Source of the DNA: Sycobia sp. Sy_11
Taxonomy: Eukaryota > Arthropoda > Insecta > Hymenoptera > Epichrysomallidae
Assembly: GCA_018907035.1 (NCBI GenBank)
Contig: JACCIC010000228.1
Span: 747,501 to 811,500 of the forward strand
Direction of reading: 5' to 3'
DNA: 64,000 nt
Positions 54,666 through 64,000 of the stretch are shown piece by piece; positions within the stretch are counted from its first letter, which is position 1; each line of letters opens with the position of its first letter. The translations under genes and the position numbers were made by a program. The notes under the pieces were generated by a model, which searched no databases, was not told where the DNA came from, and worked only from the letters and a program-made list of their open reading frames with translations.

Positions 54666-56002
54666 AATTCATAATCATCAACAGAATTTTTCTTTTCTCA
54701 CCAACACATCAAATTTTCATCATGACGATACATCGCTCTGCTCAAATATAATGAAAAGAAACAATGAAAAGAATTGATCCCCATCTCCGTCTTTGTTTAT
54801 CTATTATACTATGGCAAGAGTGGCACCGTTTTCTGGGGGGAGGAAGTTCTCTATATATGCTTATAGTCATTCTACTGAATCTAAACTGTACTCCCGTCTA
54901 AAATGCACTATGTTCCCCTGCACGACCTAGATGGGAGCTCAGCACACTTTTTTAAGTGGCGATGTGTTCTAGAATGCCTATGTGCTAGAATGCCTATAGC
55001 CTAACTATAAACAGCCTAACTAAAAATAACAAACGTTTACTTTAATTGCGTGTTTTTACAATATAAGTATAACTTTATTCTTTTTTATGTGTATCAATGA
55101 AATATTTATTTAAATTAACTAAATATATTTTAGTAATTCCTTTTATAAAATATTTCATAGAACCAACTAATCTTTTTTTCTTCAATGTATTATACACCCT
55201 TTGTATGAAGTCACATTTTCCTTTAATAAACTGATTTTTTCATAGTCCCTATACTAATAATTTTATTTTCCGTAATATTTCAGAAAGCAAGAGATTTTTA
55301 TGAATGCAAATGCATTTGTAAATCATTGCTGTTTTACAATAGTTTAGACTGGAATTGCTTGTGAAAAAAATTCCTAGTAAAAGCCAACACCATGAAATAA
55401 ATAGGTAATTATTTAGATTCACATTTGGGACATTTGTATAATGTTAACGTGCCAATTCATTATTATCTTCCCCAAATCGTTGAGAAAAATAATGAAATAT
55501 ATTGCGATATATGTGAATTAAATCAAGGATCGTATTTTTAAATGCTAAAACTACGCCGTAAAATAATATTGATTTCGGCTATATTATATAAAAACTTTAA
55601 TGTAGAATCATAATTGTATTGACAGTCACGTACTTACATATTGATAGCCACTGGTATAATTACCCTATGTATTTCTTAAATATTTCGCTACAATAATATA
55701 AATTTCAAACTTGTTTCAAATAATAGTTTTGACAATGTCTAGGTAATTTTTATGAATTTCATGCCTAACAGTTTATGTTAATTAAAATTAGAAATATTAC
55801 AAAAATTAACACTTTATTAACGATTTTTTGTAGTCAACTTTCAATCCCTTGTACACGCAACAATATGCATTTAAAATTGTAAATGCATTTTACGTGAACA
55901 TGTCATATAAAATTACTTCGATATTTTAGTATATCCTGGTCATAAAATTTCGACACTTTTCTCGGGAAACGATTTTTTAAATATTTATTACTATTACGCT
56001 GC

Positions 56003-56007
<5 letters not shown>
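54666..56007. other. No recognised feature
   Basis: AT-rich intronic sequence. I see no coding or structural signal. Confidence 0.4.

Positions 56008-56052
<45 letters not shown>
56008..56052. repeat. (TA)n left of a mariner
   Basis: About 22 units. With 56897-56941 it forms one microsatellite split by the mariner. Confidence 0.9.
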
Positions 56053-56053
<1 letters not shown>

Positions 56054-56895
56054 GTTGGTCATAAGTACGTAGCCTACAAATGAAAACACCTAAATTTTTG
56101 AAAAAAATAAAATTTACTTTTAATGTAGTCTTCTTTTAGTTGAATACATTTAGAAAACAGGTGTTCCAATTTATTAACCCTGTTGAAAAAAATTTTTTCT
56201 CTTCGTCTGTAAAATAGACCTCCGAATGGAGGCCATTATGTCGTTATAGGAGTGCAAACTTCCCCGCGAGCGAATTTGTTAGGTGCAGAAACAAAGTAAC
56301 GTTGTACGGTGCCAAATCTGGAGAATACTGTGGATGGGGCAGCATTTGGTAGCGTAATTCAACGAATTTAGCCGTAGCGTGTGCAAAAGTGTGAGCCGGT
56401 ACATTATTGTGGTGGAAAAGCACATTCTGTTTAAACAGATAGTCAAATCGGCTCAATAGTTCTGCGAAGTATTGTCCTTTTTGCTCTTCTCGAGATAGTC
56501 AACAAAAATCAGACCTTGAGAATTCCAGAAAATATTGGCCATCAACTTTCAGGTCGACGGGATCATCTTCGACTTCTACAGAGCCGGTTCATCGGGTAAG
56601 GTCTACTATTTTGACTGCTCCTTGGTTTCTCGAGTGTAGTAGTGATGTTTCGTCAACGGTCAAATAACAACGCAAAAATTCTTTTGCATTGTGATTAGAG
56701 TGCTCCACACGCTATAAACTGTTGTCTGGAATCAGAAAACGCGGCACCCACCTAGCTCACACATGATTTTACACTCTCTCAAAAATAAACTATAACTACG
56801 ATCCGTCTAAAATTTCGATACTAGATTGTAGTACATTTCTAGTGCGACAGTCACACCATCTGGCGGTGAAGCTAGGTACTTGTCAATTGACCCAC

Positions 56896-56896
<1 letters not shown>
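56053..56896 (-). mobile_element. Decayed mariner inserted in (TA)n
   Basis: About 844 bases with diverged terminal inverted repeats (CGTTGGTCATAAGTACGTAG left; CGTGGGTCAATTGACAAGTA, CCTAGC right, reversed). (TA)n abuts both ends, as expected for a TA-target element landing in a TA microsatellite. Internally deleted compared with a 1.3 kb mariner. Confidence 0.75.
56180..56720 (-). pseudogene. Mariner transposase remnant
   Basis: The minus strand reads FHHNNVPAHTFAHATAKFVE (56420-56361) and MLPHPQYSPDLAPYNVTLFL. The second catalytic position is HNN rather than HDN, and the third motif is APYN rather than APCD or APSD, so both catalytic aspartates shown here are lost. Other frames hold pieces further right (to about 56720). 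Confidence 0.7.

Positions 56897-56941
<45 letters not shown>
56897..56941. repeat. (TA)n right of the mariner
   Basis: About 22 units. Confidence 0.9.
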
Positions 56942-56943
<2 letters not shown>

Positions 56944-56969
56944 TTATGTATATACATTTATACACTTAT

Positions 56970-57584
56970 TGTCGTATTTACACATAAAAAAACTGTCGAT
57001 AGTATATAATTCGTTTTGACTGGAAATAGCGTAGAGCACGGATGTGTATCACGTGTATGACTTTGAAAGGACAAATTTCTTTATATGCCTCCTTGTAAGT
57101 TCTCTGCAGGCATCAATGAGAATTCTAGTTATAAAACCCAGATGCACCGCATATGCATTGTAAAGTAATTGGGATGGTTTTAGCGCGGTGCTTCAGGGTG
57201 TTCTTAAGAAGGTCATAAAGTGGGCGGGTCTAATCCATAAGCTGACCATCTAAGCGAGAAATTTTCAACGTTTATTTTCTGATATTTGAAGCTTATATGG
57301 TTGTAAACGAAGCGTGGGAAGACCCTCACAGGGGGCGTCTAGAGGTTCTACGGCGCTTCCTTGCAGTTTGAAAGGCAGTTGCAACTACGTCTTCGAGACG
57401 AACGGTCAGCGTTATCAGATATACTAATCATTTGACAGCGTGTATTACTTTAGAATTATAGAAACTAGTTGTTCAAACTTTTAATAAATTGTTTCTCTTA
57501 CACTTTCCACGTGAAATTGTTATGTCATTGATTTATCATACTCCAAATCCTTTATAAGTTAGTTAATCTTTCTTAAATATAACA
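56970..57584 (+). repeat. BEL/Pao 5' LTR
   Basis: Begins TGTCGTATTTACAC, ends AAATATAACA. The transcription start is not obvious. Followed by the primer-binding site. Confidence 0.95.
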
Positions 57585-57657
57585 TCTGGCGACCGTGACA
57601 GGACGTGGAGTGAACAGTGTTCAAGTGATTTGAAAGTGACGAGATTGTATAGAAACA

Positions 57658-58690
57658 TGGATAAGTGTAAAAGAAAACGCGCAACAGCACGCACAGCGTT
57701 CTAAGGCGTTGCGTGCATTTGAATCATTTTGTATTGGTACTATCAGCAACGTATCTGATTTAAATGTGGCTTACAAATTCATGACAGAAAAAATGGAAGT
57801 GCTGTCAAACATCTCAGAGCAGTTCATCGATATCATGTATGAGGACATGAACACTACGGACGATGAAATCGCGATTGAGCTTGATGAAATCGATGATTAC
57901 AAGAAGAGATTTTTAGCAGCCACTGAAGAGTATCAGCAATTGAAAACGAAAGAAAAACCTAATGAAAGTATAGGTAACTCTGCATCAGAGAAACAGGTCA
58001 CGAGAACGTATAAATTGCCGAAAATTGAATTGGCGCGTTTTAGTGGTAATGTACGGGACTGGTTCCAATTCTGGAGCCTCTTTAAAAAAATTGATGAGGA
58101 TACTACCATTGCGAATGAAGACAAATTCCAGTATCTCGTTCAAGCGATGGAGCCACACTCAAGAGCTGCTGATTTAGTAAAGGGTTATCCACTAACTGTT
58201 GATAACTATGAAAAAGTTATAAAGGCACTGAAGTGTAGGTTCGGCCGTAAACAACTCCAAATAGAAGTTTTTGTTCGAGAATTGCTCAAGCTTGTGTTGG
58301 AAAGAGCAATGAAACCGGCAAAAGAAATTAATCTAGCAAGTTTATTCGATAAGCTAGAATCATACCTTCGATCACTTGAGTCGCTCGGGGTAACTACCGA
58401 TACGTGCGCGGCGACGCTCTTTCCGCTTGTGGAGTCAGCGTTACCAGAAGAATTGCTTCGTGCGTGGTAAAGAAATTATGCGGCGCAAAATGCAAGCAAC
58501 CACACGGATGAAGAAGATGCAGAAGATTAAAAAAAGAAGCTTAAGCAGTTGATAAAATTTCTACGTTCCGAAGTCGAAGGCGAGATGAGCATAGCGATTG
58601 CCGCAAAGGGTTTTCAAATGAAAAAAAACAGCTCGACGGAAGAAGGGAGAAGCCACGTGCTGATATAAAAGCTGTGCCAAGTGCAAGGGA
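57658..58690 (+). pseudogene. BEL/Pao gag (DUF1759-like capsid region)
   Basis: An ATG at 57658 gives MDK, then a one-base shift opens the frame VKENAQQHAQRSKALRAF. The main frame to 58470 includes a coiled-coil-like N-terminal region, then LPKIELARFSGNVRDWFQFW and KFQYLVQAMEPHSRAADLV (DUF1759-type core), ending LPEELLRAW and a stop. Further pieces continue to about 58690. The capsid would form particles. Confidence 0.85.
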
Positions 58691-58729
58691 TTTGTTGGTC
58701 TCTAGAACACGCGATCCGACGAATACAAA

Positions 58730-59230
58730 GGATATGGCCATCTCAAGAATGCATGAACCATATTGTATTTTTTGCGACCAAAAAGGCCATGAGAGTGCAG
58801 ATTGTAAGAAGGCTTGAGGTATGAGTTCCGAAGAGACAACCAGCGCGCAAGAGAAAAAAATGCCTGTTACAAATGCCTGAAAATTGGTCATGGCGCAAGG
58901 GTATGTCGTTCAGCTACAAAATGTGTAAAATGCGGAAGATGGCATGTAGAATTGATGTGTCGAGAGAAAGAAAATAAACAGGAAGCTGTAAAAAGTACCC
59001 GCGATGTAGTAGAAAATAACGTAGCTACAGTCGCAAGTGCGAGCAACAATACTAAAGTGTTTATGCAAACGTTGATGGTGAGATTCATCGAAGGATGTAA
59101 TGAGATTGTTGCACGTGCTGTTATAGACTCTGGCTCTCAGCGCTTGTACATCACTAAGAAGGTTGTCGAACAGATGCAGTATCATGCCATTGCAGGGCAG
59201 AAGATGAGACATTTACTTTTCGGCGGGTAG
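58730..59230 (+). pseudogene. BEL/Pao zinc knuckles and protease
   Basis: CIFCDQKGHESADC-like (near 58770), CYKCLKIGHGARVC (58865) and CVKCGRWHVELMC (58925) are zinc knuckles; the protease follows with AVIDSGSQRLYITKKV (DSG active site, about 59120). The frame ends with a stop at 59230. Confidence 0.85.
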
Positions 59231-59254
59231 CGATCTGAAATAGTAAATCATAAA

Positions 59255-60965
59255 ATGTACGTAGTGCGAATTGGCAGTTTAAATCGCGATTATCATGCCA
59301 AGTTAATACTCCATGAACAAAGAGTTATCTGCGATAGCATACCTGCAATTACGTACGGCCCGTGGATTAACGAGCTAAGGAAAATGAACATTGTATTGAG
59401 TAATTTAAACACTGACAGTGATTCTGTCGATATATTTATAGGCGCCGATCATGCAGGAAAGTTGCTAACGGGTCATAGACATGTATTAAACGGTGGATTA
59501 GTAGCGTTTGAGATATTGTTAGGATGGACACTTATGGGCGAGGTCCCAAACGAAGAAAAGCAGGACAGCGCAGCGATGACAACTATAGGAATGGAATCAC
59601 GGAATATGAGTATACAAGAATTATGGTCGTTCGGCTCTATAGGCATTAGAGATCCTATAGAAGTACAAAGAAAAAGTGATGAAAATGCAGAAATAAAACG
59701 TATATTCTTGTCGACGGTGGTTCGCAGTCCTAATGGCAGATACCAGGTACAATTACCATGGCTTGAATGCCATCCAGTATTGCCAGAAAATAAGAATATT
59801 GCCCGTAAATGACTGGAAACATCGATAAAACGTCTACAAGCAACGGGGAAATACGCGGCATGCCATATTTCAGGAGTGGCTTGCGGACGGTATTATAGAA
59901 GCAGTACCTGAGGAGGAGAAGGCGATCGGCATGGTTCACTACCTGCCGCACAGGCCAGTTTATAAGGAGAACTCCACGACCACGATCAGACCTGTGTTCG
60001 ATGCATCGGCCAAGCAACCAGACTGCCCCTCCCTTAATGAATGCTTGCACAAGGATCCTAATGAGTTGGAGTGTATAACATCTGTTCTACAAAAATTTCG
60101 TGAGGGTAAGATAGGCGTAATTTCGTATATTAGAAAGGCATTTTTGCAAATCGAGATACACCCGACTGACCGCGATGCACTTCGATTTCTGTGGTATAAT
60201 GAACAAAACGATTTGATTATATATAGACATTGTAGAGTAGTTTTTGGTGTATGTAGTAGTCCGTTTATTCTAAGTACGGTTATTGAGCTTCATTTAAATA
60301 ATTGTATTAACTCAACGATTGAAAATAAAAGTGCAGTAAAATGTAAACGGGAAAACATTATTAAATTAAAAAATAGTTTCTATGTTTACAACTGTGTTAC
60401 TAGCCTAAATAGCGAACAAGGACTGTTAGATTTTAAAAGAGATGCACAGTCCGTTATGAATTTAACCGCCTTTGACCTCCGGGGGTGGGAAAACAGCATT
60501 GACGATCACTCAAAAAATGATAGCATTGCATGCGTACTGGGTATCAATTGGGAAAAAACTAGCGACACTTTATTACTTAGTCTAGATAAACTTAAAGGGG
60601 ACGAACTTAATATTATAACAAAAAGGAAAATTTTGTCTTTTACACATCGTATTTTCGACCCGCTTGGTTTTATATGTCCGGCAACTATACAACCTAGAAT
60701 TTCATTACAACAGGCGTGGGCATAACGGTTGAAGTGGGATGATCCAGTTAATGAAGCAATAGCAACCCAATTTTCTAAATGGGTTAGTAAGTTAAAGGTT
60801 TTAGAAAGCGTACGAATACCCAGATGTACAATCGGTGATATAAAGGACATTGAATCTGTAACTCTGCATACATTTTGTGATGCGAGTAAAATAGCTTATG
60901 CGGCCGTGACATTGTACGTGGAAATACCGTTGAAGTTAATTTCTTACAAGGCAAATTGCGTATAA
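59255..60965 (+). pseudogene. BEL/Pao reverse transcriptase and RNase H start
   Basis: IGADHAGKLLTG (59440), RPVYKENSTTTIRPVFDASA (59955), then IRKAFLQIEI where the preceding catalytic Asp position is Tyr in this copy (60125), VVFGVCSSPF (60240) and FYVYNCVTS where the catalytic Asp of YVDN is also Tyr (60380). WENSIDDHSKN and FDPLGFICPA follow. An in-frame TAA at 60725 interrupts QAWA-RLKWDDP. RNase H begins HTFCDASKIAYAAVTLY (60870). Two lost catalytic residues make the RT dead. Confidence 0.85.
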
Positions 60966-61690
60966 CACCTGTAAAGGAGGATAAAAATACGCGCATAAGC
61001 ATACCACGATTGGAACTATTAGCTGCAACGATAGGCGCGCGTTTAAAGGATGCGGTTTTAAAGGCGCTCGCGTATAAAGATTTAAATATTTATCTTTGGA
61101 CTGATTCATCAACAGTGTTATCGTGGATACGCAGAGTTGATAATTGGAGTGTTTTCGTTTCGAATAGAGTAAGAGAGATAAGAAAGCTCACAGATCCTAA
61201 TCGATGGAGGCACGTGAGCGGTGAACTTAACCCTGCAGATTTACCGTCGAGAGGCTGCACAGCCCGTCAGTTACTAGCATCGTATTGGTGGAATGGTCCT
61301 GAATGGCTACGCAATCCTCCCGAAAAATGGCCCTCTTATTGTACGTATGACCAAGACGAAATTAATAAAGAATTGAAAAGGGTAGCAAATTTGACGTCGG
61401 GGTTTATTTTGTTGACTTCTACTTCGGAAGGAGAAAACGTTCAGTGGTATAGCCGTTATTCTAATTTTGATAAAATTGGACGTATTTTAGCTTGGATAAA
61501 GAGATTTATAAATAATATAAAAAATAAAGGCGCGAAAATTATATCTAATTATTTGCAAGTAAATGAAATTGAAAACGCCGAAAAAAGCATAATACGAATT
61601 TGTCAAGTGAAATGCTCAATAGATGAAAGTAACAAAGATATAAAGCATTTGCAGCCTTTTTTCGATGATGACGGAATTTTTTCGTATTAA
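60956..61690 (+). pseudogene. BEL/Pao RNase H end and linker
   Basis: After a frameshift near 60955: RISIPRLELLAATIGARLKD, IYLWTDSSTVLSWI (RNase H), and WRHVSGELNPADLPSRGC, typical of BEL/Pao. Linker to integrase follows. Confidence 0.85.
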
Positions 61691-63027
61691 AACGAAATTG
61701 TTTTTTAGAGACGATACATATAATTTTCGATGTCCGATACTTTTACCGAAGAAACATATACTAGTAAACCTAATTATACAGAATGAGCATAACAGAATTA
61801 ACCACGCCGGCATAATAATCGTATTACATCTACTTAGAGAAAAGTATTGGATATTAGGTGGTAGGAAAACCATCGGATCTGTCATAAAACGGTGTGCAAG
61901 ATGTCGAAGATACAACGCGCAGCCTCTTAGTACGACATCGGCACCATTGTCTCTCAATCGTATAAGGAATGTGGCAGTTTTTGAAATCGTCGGTGTTGAT
62001 TTTGCTGGGCCTGTACATCTGAGGGGAGGTCAAAGCGTGGATTAGCCTCTTTACGTGTGCGGTCTATAGGGCTGTGCATCTTGAATTAGTTAACACAATA
62101 TCCGTAGCTTCCTTTCTAATGGCTTTACGACGATTCATTGTACGCAGAGGGCGACCTCATACCATTTACAGTGACAACGACACAAATTTTACCGGTCTAA
62201 ATAATGCCTTGACGAGAATTGATTTTGAAAAATTACAGGACACGGTTGCAAGACAAAAAATAGAATGGTTGTTAAAACCGCCTTCGGCACCATGGTGGGA
62301 AGGATTTTGGGAACGGTTGATAGACATATTAAAACGATTATTAAGACGAACGCTTAAAAGGGCGAGTTTAACCTACGAAGAAATGCTCACGACTCTTACG
62401 GATTGCGAAGCAATAATCAATGCACGACCGATTACATTTGTAAGTGAAAATAAAAATGAGCTAATTCCATTGTCTCCGGCTATGTTTTTACAATACGTAG
62501 TTGAAAGCGGTGTAGTGGACTTAGATCATATAGAAAAATTAGATTTCGGAAAACGATACTCTTATCGACAGGAAATTAAGGACAAGCTAAGACGTCGTTT
62601 TCGAACTGAATATATGGATGCATTAGCTTGTCAAAAATCTAAAAAATGTAATGTAACAACAATCCAGACTGGAGATTTAGTTCTATTAGGAAATGATAAT
62701 TCCAAACGTATAGATTGGCCCTTAGCACGTGTAAAGAAAATGATCAATGGAAAGGATGGCAACATACGAGTCCTACAGTTAGTAACTGATAGGGGAGAGA
62801 TATTAAGACCAATACAGAGAGTGTACCCGTTAGAAGTAAGTCTTCGAAATTCTGATGATACTGAAATAGATTGTATACTTAAGAATAAATATGTAAATCA
62901 AAATAAGAAGGAATGCACAACACAGGCAAGTGTCCCATATCCAATTGATATAAAACAGGACCATGTAATCACGCATAGTGGACGTACATCCCGGCGTCCT
63001 GATAGACTAATGTATTCTTGTAAGTAA
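61665..63027 (+). pseudogene. BEL/Pao integrase
   Basis: A zinc region (HNRINHAGIIIVLHLLREKY and CARCRRYN, 61790-61915), VGVDFAGP (first catalytic Asp, 61993), IYSDNDTNF (second, 62165), WWEGFWERLI (Glu, 62295), then a C-terminal domain with WPLARVKKMINGKDG. A frameshift near 61680 and a break near 62045 separate it. The core triad is still present, unlike the RT catalytic residues. Confidence 0.85.
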
Positions 63028-63171
63028 TATGTCAAAAATCTCATATAATAGCGCTATATATATATATATAATATTTATATTTATTATTGTACTGTACTGA
63101 ATCGAATAAAGATATTTTATTCTCTTGTAGCTTAGCCACATAATATAAACACATTATATTTCCGGGGAGGA

Positions 63172-63786
63172 TGTCGTATTTACACATAAAAAAAATTGTC
63201 GATAGTATATAATTCGTTTTGACTGGAAATAGCGTAGAGCACGGATGTGTATCACGTGTATGACTTTGAAAGGACAAATTTCTTTATATGCCTCCTTGTA
63301 AGTTCTCTGCAGGCATCAATGAGAATTCTAGTTATAAAACCCAGATGCACCGCATATGCATTGTAAAGTAATTGGGATGGTTTTAGCGCGGTCTTTCAGT
63401 GTGTTCTTAAGAAGGCCATAAAGTGGGCGGGTCTAATCCATAAGCTGACTATCCAAGCGAGAAATTTTTAACGTTTATTTTCTGATATTTGAAGCTTATA
63501 TGGTTGTAAAAGGAGCGTGGGAAGAATCTCAAAGGGGCGTCTAGAGCTTCTACGGTGCTTCCTTGCAGTTTGAAAGGCAGTTGCAACTACGTCTTCGAGA
63601 CGAACGGTCAGCGTTATCAGATATACTAATCATTTGACAGCGTGTATTACTTTAGAATTATAGAAACTAGTTGTTCAAACTTTTAAAAAATTATTTCTCT
63701 TACTCTTTCCACGTTAAATTGTTATGTCATTGATTTATCATACTCCAAATCCTTTGTAAGTTAGTTAATCTTTTTTAAATATAACA
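63172..63786 (+). repeat. BEL/Pao 3' LTR
   Basis: Same length as the 5' LTR. It ends 44 bases before the UNC80-like exon at 63831, so LTR signals lie in the acceptor region of the host gene. Confidence 0.95.
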
Positions 63787-63830
63787 CGTATATATGTATG
63801 CGAATAATAATTAAATTTTTGTATTTCAAG

Positions 63831-63967
63831 TTAATGAAAATACCTTAGATGAATGCACACAAATATTTGATCATATTATACAATCATCTGAGCATACGAA
63901 AGCTACAAATAATGAAGAACTTAGTATATCTTGTTGTATTCTAATGTTAGATATTCTACTTAAACAG
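63831..63967 (+). CDS. unc80: UNC80-like gene, third exon (in window)
   Basis: Between acceptor GTATTTCAAG (ends 63830) and donor CAG|GTAACT (63968). The 137-base exon (2 + 45 codons) joins the one-base overhang of the exon ending at 11895 to make Phe, then reads NENTLDECTQIFDHIIQSSE, then HTKATNNEELSISCCILMLD and ILLKQ. No stop; phase and strand agree with the two exons at 11.4-11.9 kb. The ILMLDILLKQ end fits my memory of UNC80, but identity is less certain than for the first two exons. Confidence 0.65.
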
Positions 63968-64000
63968 GTAACTTAATTAATATAAACATTGAATGTAAAA

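Larger units (their letters stand above)
56970..63786 (+). mobile_element. Full-length BEL/Pao LTR retrotransposon, inactive
   Basis: 6.8 kb with LTRs at 56970-57584 and 63172-63786 (615 bases each, TG...CA), a primer site TGGCGACCGTGACAGG from 57586, and a polypurine tract GGGGAGGA (63164-63171). Gag-PR-RT-RNase H-integrase order matches BEL/Pao. LTRs differ at some 20-25 positions by eye. The flanks CTTAT (before) and CGTAT (after) may be a 5-base target duplication with one change. Many breaks and lost catalytic residues: it cannot move by itself. Confidence 0.93.
11896..63830 (+). other. Inferred giant intron of the UNC80-like gene, packed with transposons
   Basis: Donor GTACGT at 11896 and acceptor gtatttcaag at 63830 flank exons of compatible phase (1 base + 2 bases). 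The 51,935 bases between hold only transposon-derived coding regions on both strands. That this is one intron is inference. An unrecognised small exon inside, or a rearrangement separating the exons, would change it. Confidence 0.6.

Noticed and set aside
1..64000. CRISPR array, tRNA or rRNA genes
   Set aside because: No regular spacer array; no complete cloverleaf; no rRNA-like sequence. The only tRNA-like signal (near 8985) is imperfect.

Overview
This 64 kb window is AT-rich insect DNA, probably hymenopteran and perhaps ant. The evidence is intron-bearing exons with GT/AG borders, many (TA)n and (TG)n microsatellites, Mos1-like mariner, R1-clade LINE, Penelope-like, piggyBac, BEL/Pao and Ty3 elements, and a DUF4806-plus-transposase element of a kind I associate with ant genomes. 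The organism call is inference.

The only host gene I can support is on the + strand. Three exons (11370-11546, 11612-11895, 63831-63967) join in one frame into a protein segment that reads like UNC80, the large subunit of the NALCN sodium-leak channel complex. The second and third exons share the same phase across a gap of 51,935 bases. On this reading almost everything from 11.9 to 63.8 kb is a single intron filled with transposons, and the first 11 kb is the preceding intron.

Layout. 0.2-4.8 kb: decayed APE-type LINE, split by a 1.5 kb insertion. 5.4-6.7 kb: decayed LTR-element gag. 6.9-7.5, 10.2-10.7, 13.1-13.4, 31.8-33.1, 34.8-35.4 and 43.2-44.1 kb: six copies of one Penelope-like family, several with a hammerhead-ribozyme-like motif. 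15.4-30.7 kb: a large DNA transposon with about 1.34 kb inverted repeats and two divergently transcribed gene sets (DUF4806-type, minus; Tnp2-like transposase, plus). Two younger elements sit in its introns: a full-length mariner with an open 345-codon transposase (17791-19075), and a nearly complete R1-clade LINE placed in an (AC)n microsatellite (19802-24522). 35.8-36.9 kb: decayed mariner. 38.9-43.1 kb: Ty3-type pol remnants followed by a glycoprotein-like reading frame in pieces. 45-48.8 kb: a second Ty3 ruin. 49.3-51.5 kb: internally deleted piggyBac with perfect ends and TTAA sites. 52-53.3 kb: Polinton-like remnants. 56.05-56.9 kb: mariner inside (TA)n. 56.97-63.79 kb: complete but broken BEL/Pao element whose 3' LTR ends 44 bases before the third UNC80-like exon.

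These genes do not form a pathway. The window records nested insertion into one neuronal gene. Almost every element is broken. The main exceptions are the mariner transposase, ORF1 of the R1-clade LINE and the host exons.
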